64,000 nt of DNA, taken from positions 1 to 64,000 of the forward strand of contig JALHRF010000002.1 of NCBI GenBank assembly GCA_022841545.1, given 5' to 3'. The notes under the pieces are model-generated. The model was given only the letters and a program-made list of their open reading frames with translations. It had not been told where the DNA came from and ran no database searches. Source of the DNA: Bauldia sp. Its GTDB lineage: Bacteria > Pseudomonadota > Alphaproteobacteria > Rhizobiales > Kaistiaceae. Both the position numbers and the translations under genes were made by a program. Positions 54,344-61,092 of this stretch are shown here, piece after piece (position 1 is the stretch's first letter; each line of letters starts with the position of its first letter).

Positions 54344-55236
54344 TGCGCGGCCGCCGCGCGCCGACGCATCTGCCAGGAGGTGAGCAGCACCAGCGGCAGG
54401 AAGATCGCAAGCGTCATCAGGAGCATGATCACCGCCGCTGCGGAGGCGAATCCGATATTGCTGCGGACGGCGTAGGCGTTGATGGCGAAATAGGCCGGCG
54501 TCCAGGTCGACTGTCCGGGACCGCCGTTGGTCATGGCGACGATGATGTCGAAAGCCTTCACCACGCCCAGCGACAGGAGAATGCCGCAGGTGAGAAAGGT
54601 GAATTTCATCATCGGTACGATGATCTCGAGATAGAGGCGCCAGAACGACACGCCGTCGAGCCGCGCCGCGCTCCAGATCTCGGTGTTGATCGACTTCAGC
54701 CCGGCAAGCATCAGGGCCATGTAGAAGCCGAGCCCGTGCCAGATCGAGGCGAGGATGATGGCGTACATCGCGGTGTCGGGCTGGGCGAGCCAGTTGAACG
54801 CAGCGCCCTCGAAGCCGAGCCCCTGCAGGAAGCCCTGGACGCCGAGCGTCGGGTTCATGATCCACCGCCAGACCAGGCCGGTGACGATCAGCGAGATCGC
54901 CAGCGGATAGAGGAACACCGTGCGGAAGAACCCCTCGCCGTGCTTCTCGCGCTCGACCATCGCCGCGAGGATGAAGCCGAAGACGATGGCGAGCGCGCTG
55001 CCGATGGCGAGGATGACGACGTTCTGGAGCGAGGTCATCCACGCGTCGCTGCCGAACAGCCGCTCGTACTGTCGGCCGAAGCCGGCCCAGTCGATCTGGT
55101 AGTCGGGGAAGCGCCGGCTGTTGGTGAACGACATGTAGATCGTCCACAGGATGGCGCCGAAGAAGCAGACGAAAGTGATGACCAGCGCCGGCGTCAGCGC
55201 GATCTGCGGCGAGGTGCGGCTCCAGCGGACGGCCAT
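54340..55236 (-). CDS. Carbohydrate ABC transporter permease (MalF/UgpA type)
   Basis: A 298-aa six-helix subunit; 'TPALVITFVCFFGAILWTIYMSFTNSRRFPDYQIDWAGFGRQYERLF' at the N-terminus and EAA-like 'INTEIWSAARLDGVSFWRLYLEIIVPMMKF'. The ATG follows GGGAGGGACGCGAG. First gene of the permease-permease-binding protein-VOC operon, behind a promoter/operator region (55301-55361) that is duplicated in front of the ATPase gene. Confidence 0.94.
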   Translation of the reverse strand: MAVRWSRTSPQIALTPALVITFVCFFGAILWTIYMSFTNSRRFPDYQIDWAGFGRQYERLFGSDAWMTSLQNVVILAIGSALAIVFGFILAAMVEREKHGEGFFRTVFLYPLAISLIVTGLVWRWIMNPTLGVQGFLQGLGFEGAAFNWLAQPDTAMYAIILASIWHGLGFYMALMLAGLKSINTEIWSAARLDGVSFWRLYLEIIVPMMKFTFLTCGILLSLGVVKAFDIIVAMTNGGPGQSTWTPAYFAINAYAVRSNIGFASAAAVIMLLMTLAIFLPLVLLTSWQMRRRAAAAQ

Positions 55237-55300
55237 CTCGCGTCCCTCCCGAGGACGGTTGCCGGCGGGCCTCTTCGGGCATTCCGTTCCGGCTTCAGCG

Positions 55301-55361
55301 GTTCAAATATGAACTATGCTGTACTGCTTTTGAACTATACGGCGAGGCCGCCGGAAGTCAA
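55301..55361 (-). promoter_or_regulatory. Promoter/operator of the permease operon (copy A)
   Basis: On the minus strand: -35 TTGACT (55361-55356), 16-base spacer, -10 TATAGT (55339-55334), then the inverted repeat GTTCA-N4-TGAAC (55314-55301), which would sit about 13-26 bases after the start of transcription. The 67-base block aligns without gaps to 57023-57089 (45 of 67 bases identical by my count), with identity concentrated in these elements. Confidence 0.65.
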
Positions 55362-55385
55362 CCGGCCGCCGCCGCCGCATGCCGG

Positions 55386-55847
55386 TCAGTTGCGCGCGTC
55401 GAATTCAAGCAGCTCGACGAGGATGCCGAGCTGCGGCTCGGTATCGACATAGGCGTAGCGCCCTCCTGTAAATTCGCCCTTCTGGAGGAGCGGATGGCCG
55501 CCTTTCTCGAAGGTGGCGATCTTCTGCTTCATGCCGCCGACCCTGAAGGCGATGTGGTGGCAGCCGGGTCCGTTCCGGTCGAGGAAGTCGCGCCAGCAGC
55601 TCGGGTGCTCGTCGGGCTCGATCAGCTCGATCGTGGTGTTGCCCATCTCGAAGAAGGCGAGCTTGCAGCGCGCGTCCGACGGCGCGCCGAGATACTCGGT
55701 CTCCGCCTCAGCGCGCGCTCCCGACATTTTGGTCTCGGGCAGCGGCATGCCGAGCAGATTGGCGAGCCAGGCCTTGGTCGTGTCCATGTCCGCCGTGACG
55801 AAGCAGATCTGAAAGACGGACTTCTCGTCGACATATGGGTCGTTCAT
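55386..55847 (-). CDS. VOC-family (glyoxalase-like) protein
   Basis: A 153-aa single VOC protein: 'FQICFVTADMDTTKAWLANLLGMPLPE' and 'PGCHHIAFRVGGMKQKIATFEKGGHPLLQKGEFTGGRYAYVDTEPQLGILVELLEF'. His in 'CHHIAF' and Glu in 'VELLE' suit metal binding. It follows the ATPase gene by 18 bases, so it belongs to that transcript. A second VOC gene ends the permease operon, so each transcription unit of this system carries one. Function unknown. Confidence 0.87.
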   Translation of the reverse strand: MNDPYVDEKSVFQICFVTADMDTTKAWLANLLGMPLPETKMSGARAEAETEYLGAPSDARCKLAFFEMGNTTIELIEPDEHPSCWRDFLDRNGPGCHHIAFRVGGMKQKIATFEKGGHPLLQKGEFTGGRYAYVDTEPQLGILVELLEFDARN

Positions 55848-55865
55848 GCGGGGCCTCTATCGGGG

Positions 55866-56972
55866 TCAGAGCCGCCGGCCGGAGCCGGCATCGAAGACGT
55901 TGACCTTGTCGAGTTGCAGCTTGACCGCCGCCGTCGGGCTCCGCCGGTAGCGGTCGGCGGCGCCCGGCTCGACCCGGGCGGCGATGGTCTTGCCGGCGAG
56001 ATCGAGAAAGGCGATCGCCTCAGCGCCGGATTTCTCGACGAACTGGATCGGGAGTTCGAGCGGCATTACCGGGCCCATCGGGCCCTCCTCGTCGGCGGGC
56101 GCGAAATGCTCGGAGCGGAAGCCGATCTTGACCGGCTGGCGATCGGCGGGCGGGTCCCGCCATTTGTAGGCGGCAAGGTCGAAACGGATCTCCGTTCCAG
56201 GCAGTTCGGCGCCGACCGCGCCGTTGTCCCTGCGAATGACGGCGTCGACCATGTTCATGGTCGGCGCGCCCACGAAATCGGCGACGAAGACGTTCTCCGG
56301 CAGGTCATAGATCTCGTCCGGCGAGCCGAGTTGCTGGATCACGCCCTTGTCCATCACCGCGATCTTGGTCGCCATCGTCATCGCTTCGATCTGGTCGTGG
56401 GTGACGTAGACGATGGTGCTCTTGAGCTGGGTATGGAGCTTCTTGATCTCGAGTCGCATCTCGGTTCGGAGCTTCGCGTCGAGGTTGGATAGCGGCTCGT
56501 CGAACAGGAACAGCCCGACCTGCTTCACCAGCGCGCGGCCGATGGCGACGCGCTGGCGCTGCCCGCCGGAGAGTTGGGCCGGCTTCCGGTCGAGGAGGTG
56601 CTCGATCTGGAGAAGCTTGGCCGCCCAGGCGATGCGGCTCTCGATCTCGGCTGCCGAAAGCCGCCGCGCCGACAGGCCGAACTTCAGATTTCCCCGCACC
56701 GTCTTGGTCGGGTAGAGCGCGTAGGACTGGAAGACCATGGCGAGGCCGCGGTCCTTGGGGTCGAGGTCGGAGACGTCCCTGCCGTCGATCAGGATAGCGC
56801 CGTCGTTGATTTCGAGCAGGCCGGCGAGAAGGTTGAGGAGCGTGGTCTTGCCGCATCCCGAGGGGCCGAGCAGAACCAGGAACTCACCGTCCTCGACCTT
56901 GAGATTGAGACGCTCGAGAATGGTGAGCGCGCCGTAACGCTTGACGATGTCGCGGAACTCGACGGTCGACAT
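55866..56972 (-). CDS. ugpC: Carbohydrate ABC transporter ATP-binding protein (UgpC/MsmK type)
   Basis: A 368-aa ATPase with a C-terminal TOBE regulatory domain. Walker A 'GPSGCGKTT' (36-44), Q-loop 'MVFQSYALYPTKTV', signature 'LSGGQRQRVAIGRALV', Walker B 'LFLFDEPLSNLDAK', H-loop 'YVTHDQIEAM'. It powers MalFG-type permeases, and enzymes of this class often serve several importers. It is the only such ATPase in the window, while two permease sets lack one. Separate transcription unit from its permeases, with a matching promoter (57083-57023). Confidence 0.95.
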   Translation of the reverse strand: MSTVEFRDIVKRYGALTILERLNLKVEDGEFLVLLGPSGCGKTTLLNLLAGLLEINDGAILIDGRDVSDLDPKDRGLAMVFQSYALYPTKTVRGNLKFGLSARRLSAAEIESRIAWAAKLLQIEHLLDRKPAQLSGGQRQRVAIGRALVKQVGLFLFDEPLSNLDAKLRTEMRLEIKKLHTQLKSTIVYVTHDQIEAMTMATKIAVMDKGVIQQLGSPDEIYDLPENVFVADFVGAPTMNMVDAVIRRDNGAVGAELPGTEIRFDLAAYKWRDPPADRQPVKIGFRSEHFAPADEEGPMGPVMPLELPIQFVEKSGAEAIAFLDLAGKTIAARVEPGAADRYRRSPTAAVKLQLDKVNVFDAGSGRRL

Positions 56973-57022
56973 GCCCTCATTTCCCTCCTTCGCGGCGCCC
57001 AGCTGAACCCGGGTCTTGACTT

Positions 57023-57083
57023 GTTCAATTCTGAACTGTTTATATTAACGTTAAAACTACACGGCGACGATGACGGAAGTCAA
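57023..57083 (-). promoter_or_regulatory. Promoter/operator of the ATPase-VOC unit (copy B), facing lacI
   Basis: Minus strand: -35 TTGACT (57083-57078), 16-base spacer, -10 TGTAGT (57061-57056), then GTTCA-N4-TGAAC (57036-57023). Inside lies TTAACGTTAA (57045-57054), a LacI-like palindrome. On the + strand TTGACT (57016-57021) and TTTATA (57039-57044) could serve the divergent lacI. Both directions would be blocked by a protein on these palindromes. Confidence 0.6.
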
Positions 57084-57101
57084 TCGACCCCGCGGGGGAG
57101 A

Positions 57102-58160
57102 ATGGCAAGGCAGCCGACACGACTCAAGGACATTGCTGCGGTCACCGGGGTCACAGCCAATACGGTGTCGCTGGCGCTTCGCGGCAGCTCCCGGATTCCG
57201 CAGGAAACGCGGGACCGGATCGTCGCGGCCGCGCGGAAGCTGAACTACCTGCCCAACCAGGTGGCGCAGTCGCTGGTCAGCCGCGAGACCAAGACCGTCG
57301 GGCTCATTCTTACCTCGATCGTCAACCCGATCCTCACCCAGGCGGCGCGCGCCATCGAGCGCGAGCTGGCGGTGCGCGGCTACAGCCTGATGCTTGCGGC
57401 AAGCGAAAACGACATCGCCAAGGAGACCGACGCGCTCAACGTGTTCCGCTCGCGACAGGTCGACGGGATGCTGATCTACGCGGCGAGCCACGGCGCGCTC
57501 GACCATATCCGGCCGCTCCGCCGCGCCGGCTATCCGATCGTGCTGCTGGTCGACGATCCGACCCGGCGCCTCGACATGGTCAGCGTCGACGACCGCCGCG
57601 GCGCCGAGATCGCCACCGACCACCTGGTCGGGCTCGGCCATCGCCGCATTGCCTTCCTTGATGCCGGCAGCCAGCTCGGCAACCTCGAGAAGCTCGAGGG
57701 CTACAGAAAGGGCCTCGACAAGGGCGGCATAGCTTTCGACCCGCGGCTGCTCGTCGACCCGGGAGGGCACAGCGCGGCCCGGGCGCACGCGGCCGTGGCC
57801 GCGTTCCTGGCGCGGCGGGAGCGGACCACAGCGTTGCTCGCCTCGAATGACCTCCTCGCCTTCGGCGCGCTCCGGGCGTGTCGCGACCTCGGCGTTTCCG
57901 TCCCGCGTGACCTCGCCTTGGTCGGCTTCGACGATATCGAGGCGAGCGACTATGCGCCGGTGCCGCTGACCACGGTCCACTACGGCGCGGATGAACTGAG
58001 CAAGGCCGCCGTCGACCGCCTGCTTGAGTTGATCAATACGCCCGGCCGGCTGCCGCGCCCGAAGCAAACGTTCATTGAGCCGACACTGGTGGTACGCGAG
58101 TCGTGCGGAAGCCGTGATGGCGGTCGGGCCCAGCGCGGCGGGCGCGGAGCGACACGATGA
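57102..58160 (+). CDS. LacI-family transcriptional regulator
   Basis: A 352-aa repressor: LacI HTH ('LKDIAAVTGVTANTVSLALRGSSRIPQETRDRIVAAARKLNYLPNQVA', 8-56) and a sugar-sensing domain ('TKTVGLILTSIVNPILTQAARAIERELAVRGYSLML', 'LASNDLLAFGALRACRDLGVSVPRDLALVGFDDIEASDYAPVPLTTV'). Start at 57102 after GGGGGAGA; the ORF-track start is inside ugpC antisense. It is divergent from the ATPase gene and the natural candidate regulator of both ABC units. Its stop overlaps the GFA start by 4 bases. Confidence 0.95.
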   Translation: MARQPTRLKDIAAVTGVTANTVSLALRGSSRIPQETRDRIVAAARKLNYLPNQVAQSLVSRETKTVGLILTSIVNPILTQAARAIERELAVRGYSLMLAASENDIAKETDALNVFRSRQVDGMLIYAASHGALDHIRPLRRAGYPIVLLVDDPTRRLDMVSVDDRRGAEIATDHLVGLGHRRIAFLDAGSQLGNLEKLEGYRKGLDKGGIAFDPRLLVDPGGHSAARAHAAVAAFLARRERTTALLASNDLLAFGALRACRDLGVSVPRDLALVGFDDIEASDYAPVPLTTVHYGADELSKAAVDRLLELINTPGRLPRPKQTFIEPTLVVRESCGSRDGGRAQRGGRGATR

Positions 58161-58579
58161 GCGAGTATCCGGTTCTGAGGCAAGGTCCGCCGCGCGCTGC
58201 GGATGGTATGCGCATCCGCTACGGCGGCTGCATCTGCGGCGCGGTGCGGTTCGAAGTGCGCGGCGAGCCGACGGTGGTCGGGGTCTGCCATTGCCTCGAA
58301 TGCCGGAAGGCGACCGGCGGCGTGGCGATGCCTTATGCCGACTGGCCGGCGGAAGCCTTCACATCGACCGGCGAGACGCGCGCCTTCGTCGGGCGGAGCT
58401 TCTGCCCCACCTGCGGCTCCCGGCTCTTTCACCTGTCGCCGGGCAAGGTGAAGATCATGCTCGGCGCCTTCGACGATGCGCCGGGCGATCTCCGGCCGGC
58501 GCAGGAGGGCTGGATCATCCGTCGCGAGCACTGGCTCGCGCCGATCGGAGGCGCCAGCCAGCACGAGCGCGACCCCTAG
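58157..58579 (+). CDS. GFA-family zinc protein (CENP-V/glutathione-dependent formaldehyde-activating fold)
   Basis: A 140-aa protein with the seven-cysteine GFA pattern: Cys25-x-Cys27, Cys44-x-Cys46-x2-Cys49 and Cys83-x2-Cys86, which bind zinc. 'GGCICGAVRFEV' and 'FCPTCGSRLF' are diagnostic. Most members have no proven function, and formaldehyde activation is not general. Co-translated with lacI (ATGA overlap). Its TAG stop shares the bases CTAG with the TAG stop of the convergent GH172 gene. Confidence 0.9.
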   Translation: MSEYPVLRQGPPRAADGMRIRYGGCICGAVRFEVRGEPTVVGVCHCLECRKATGGVAMPYADWPAEAFTSTGETRAFVGRSFCPTCGSRLFHLSPGKVKIMLGAFDDAPGDLRPAQEGWIIRREHWLAPIGGASQHERDP

Positions 58580-59664
58580 ACGATCAGCAGGAAATCGCGC
58601 GGCGGAAGCGGCTGCAACTTCGGCGCCGGCAGCGTCTGGTACCAGTAGGCGACGGAGGCGACATCGTCCTGCATCGGCAGGTAGCGGCCGTTGTAGCCCC
58701 AGCCGAGCGCCTGGACGGTGACCTTGAGGTCGCGTTCGAAGCGGATAGGGTCCATGACATGGAACCGGTACATGCCCATCCGGAACTGCGTGCGGTAGTC
58801 CGAGGTCGGCCGGATCACCTGGTGAAAGCCCGCATAGGGCGTGGTGTAGGTGGCGAGGCCCTGGTCGTGCTTCGGCGAGGGGTCGAAGTTGTACGAGCCG
58901 CAGAAATAATCCTCGAGGCCGGTGGTGGCGATGGTCGGGAATTCGCCGTCGCCGTCGAGGAAGAACTTGACCTCGCCCTCGCCCCACCAGCCGTTGTTGT
59001 TCTGGCCCCACGCCAGGTACATGCCGACGAACTGCCCCTGTCCGGCGACCCCGTCGATCACGGTGTAGTCGGCCTTGTAGGGGATCGGGTTCTGGCGCCG
59101 GAAATGGGCGTGGAAATAGGCCGTGTCGTCGGGCACCTCGGTCAAGGTGTAGGTGACCTGGTAGTAGAGCGTCATCTCCTCGTCGGCGATGTTCTCCATC
59201 GTAATCCGCGCCCGCTTGCGGAAGGGCATTTCCCAGTACGAGTTGAACGCGCTGCCCGGATTGACGCAGATCGGCAGGGCCGAGACCTGGGCGAACTCGC
59301 CCCAGCCGGATGCGAAGAAGTCGCCGACCGGCGCCTCGACCGACGGGATCGGACTGTCGTCCCAGTAGATGCGGAGGATGCCGAAGCGCCAGGTGCCGGT
59401 GGGCGTCATCCAGATGTGCTGGATCGCGCCGGGCCCCTCGATGTCGGCGATCGTCGCGGTCTCGCCGGGCGCGATCCTGATCGAGGGCGATATCTTCCAG
59501 CCGCGGCCGAGGTCGCGCGCCGCGTGGGCGCCGGTACCTTCGGTCGCCATTGCTGCTCGGCCCTTTTCCCCGGTCAGGTTTTCCGGGCAGATCGAGCGGG
59601 TCTTCGCCGTCGACAGGCGCGACAGGTTGCCGAGATGCATCCCGAGACCGTTGAAGCCCGACAT
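58576..59664 (-). CDS. DUF2961 / glycoside hydrolase family 172 protein
   Basis: A ~362-aa protein matching DUF2961 ('TATIADIEGPGAIQHIWMT', 'ILRIYWDDSPIPSVEAPVGDFFASGWG', 'NSYWEMPFRKRARITMEN', 'GEGEVKFFLDGDGEFPTIATTGLEDYFCGSYNF'). Known GH172 enzymes act on difructose anhydrides or alpha-arabinofuranosides. No signal peptide, so it probably acts on imported sugar. Start: ATG at 59664 (MSGFNGLGMHLGN) with AGGAAA upstream; the ORF-track start overlaps the kinase gene more deeply. Fits as the catabolic enzyme for the second ABC system. Confidence 0.9.
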   Translation of the reverse strand: MSGFNGLGMHLGNLSRLSTAKTRSICPENLTGEKGRAAMATEGTGAHAARDLGRGWKISPSIRIAPGETATIADIEGPGAIQHIWMTPTGTWRFGILRIYWDDSPIPSVEAPVGDFFASGWGEFAQVSALPICVNPGSAFNSYWEMPFRKRARITMENIADEEMTLYYQVTYTLTEVPDDTAYFHAHFRRQNPIPYKADYTVIDGVAGQGQFVGMYLAWGQNNNGWWGEGEVKFFLDGDGEFPTIATTGLEDYFCGSYNFDPSPKHDQGLATYTTPYAGFHQVIRPTSDYRTQFRMGMYRFHVMDPIRFERDLKVTVQALGWGYNGRYLPMQDDVASVAYWYQTLPAPKLQPLPPRDFLLIV

Positions 59665-59725
59665 GGCGATGTTTCCTTGAAGTCCTGGCAGAGGAGCGTG
59701 AGCGAGCGGCCCGGAGAGGATTGCG

Positions 59726-60262
59726 CTAACGTCGCGCTCCGGCAATCCCGTCGAGCGCCGACGCGATCACCGCATCGACCGGCGGGTTGATCGAGACCCG
59801 GACGATGCCGGGTTCGTCGGCACCGGGCGGTTCGAGCGTCGTGAACTGGCTTGCGAGCAGGCTCGGCGGCATGAAGTGGCCCCGCCGGTCCTTGAGCCGC
59901 GCGGCAATCGTTTCCCTGGATCCGTCCAGGAAAACGAACAGCACCGGGCGGCCGGCGCGTTCGCGCAGCCGGTCCCGATACGTGCGCCGGAGCGCCGAGC
60001 AGGTCACGATCACCCCGTTCGTCGCGTCGCGCATCGCTCCGGCGATCGCATCGAGCCACGGCCAGCGATCGTCGTCGGTCAGCGGCGTCCCCGACGACAT
60101 CTTGTCGATATTGGCTTTCGGATGGAACTGGTCGCCTTCGAGGAGCGGCATACCGAGGCCCGCCGCCAGTCCCTCGCCGATCGAGGTCTTGCCGCTGCCG
60201 GATACCCCCATCACCACGATGGCGGGCGGCAGGTTGTCGGTGGGGGCGGCAGGGTTCGACAT
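59726..60262 (-). CDS. Gluconokinase
   Basis: A 178-aa GntK-type kinase making 6-phosphogluconate. P-loop 'GVSGSGKTS' (19-27), 'EGDQFHPKANIDKMSSGTPLTDDDRWPWL', 'TCSALRRTYRDRLRE' and 'RRGHFMPPSLLASQFTTLEPP' are all diagnostic. It lies 61 bases before the GH172 gene on the same strand, so the two are probably co-transcribed, linking sugar release to the Entner-Doudoroff or pentose-phosphate route. Confidence 0.94.
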   Translation of the reverse strand: MSNPAAPTDNLPPAIVVMGVSGSGKTSIGEGLAAGLGMPLLEGDQFHPKANIDKMSSGTPLTDDDRWPWLDAIAGAMRDATNGVIVTCSALRRTYRDRLRERAGRPVLFVFLDGSRETIAARLKDRRGHFMPPSLLASQFTTLEPPGADEPGIVRVSINPPVDAVIASALDGIAGARR

Positions 60263-60325
60263 GGCGTCAAGCCCGTAGAGTGAAGTCGGTGCGAGGGCAA
60301 GCCCTTGTCGCCGTGCCGACGCCCG

Positions 60326-61024
60326 CTACCACTTCTCGCCGAACGGCCGGGCCTCGACCTCGAACGACCAGGTCGAACGCGGCTGCTGCGTCAGCCACCA
60401 CGCGGTCTCGGCGACGCCGTCGGGGCTGATGAAGAAGTCGTCCGGCTTGTCGGGCATCGCCTTCCGCGTCCGTTCGAGATCGACGACGCCGTCGAGGATG
60501 ATCAGCGAGACATGGATGCCGAGCGGCCAGAGGTGGCGGGCCATCGCCTCGGCGAGGCTCTTCTGGGCCGCCTTGGCCGGGGCGAAGGCGGTGGTGCGGG
60601 GCATGCCGCGCCGCGACGCGGTGGCGCCGATGACGACGATGCTGCCGGCCCCCTTGGCCTTCATCGCCGGGATCACTTCCTGCGCGACCAGGAACAGGCC
60701 GAGCGCATTCACCCGCCACGTCGCCTCGAAGGCCTGCGGCGTAAGGTCGTCGATCGTGCCCCAGCTTCCGGAACCGGCATTGAAGGCGACGACATCCACC
60801 TCGCCAAGATCGGCGCGGATCGCAGCGAAGGCAGCCTTGACCGAGGCTTCGTCGGCGACGTCGCAGGCATAGGCATTCGCGTCGCCGAGTTCCGCCGCGA
60901 GGCTTTCGCTGGTGTCGCCGCTCCGGGCGAGGAGAGCGACGGCATAGCCTTCCTTGGCGAAACGCCGCGCCAGCGCCGCCCCGTTGCCCGGCCCAACACC
61001 GACGACCGCGCAGATCGGTCTCAT
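60326..61024 (-). CDS. Short-chain dehydrogenase-like protein lacking the catalytic Tyr
   Basis: A 232-aa SDR-fold protein. The nucleotide motif is irregular, 'VVGVGPGNGAALARRFA', and the active-site YxxxK reads Phe147-Ala-Pro-Ala-Lys151; Ser137 may be the usual Ser. These are the hallmarks of the SDR_c10-like subgroup, known to carry Phe for Tyr. It may not be a normal dehydrogenase. It lies 63 bases upstream of the gluconokinase gene on the same strand and is probably in that operon. Confidence 0.9.
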   Translation of the reverse strand: MRPICAVVGVGPGNGAALARRFAKEGYAVALLARSGDTSESLAAELGDANAYACDVADEASVKAAFAAIRADLGEVDVVAFNAGSGSWGTIDDLTPQAFEATWRVNALGLFLVAQEVIPAMKAKGAGSIVVIGATASRRGMPRTTAFAPAKAAQKSLAEAMARHLWPLGIHVSLIILDGVVDLERTRKAMPDKPDDFFISPDGVAETAWWLTQQPRSTWSFEVEARPFGEKW

Positions 61025-61092
61025 GCTGATGCTCCCCGTATCGCCTGGCCCCGGGCGCGCCGTTTGGTGGGCGACCGGTCGGCGTGCTCCGC

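Noticed and set aside
51908-54475. 855-aa + strand ORF across the second binding protein and permeases
   Set aside because: Long open antisense frame with low-complexity acidic/basic runs. The minus strand encodes clear ABC proteins throughout.
53420-55282. Apparent 620-aa fused permease
   Set aside because: The upstream half is the other permease gene out of frame; two genes overlap by ATGA at 54340-54343.
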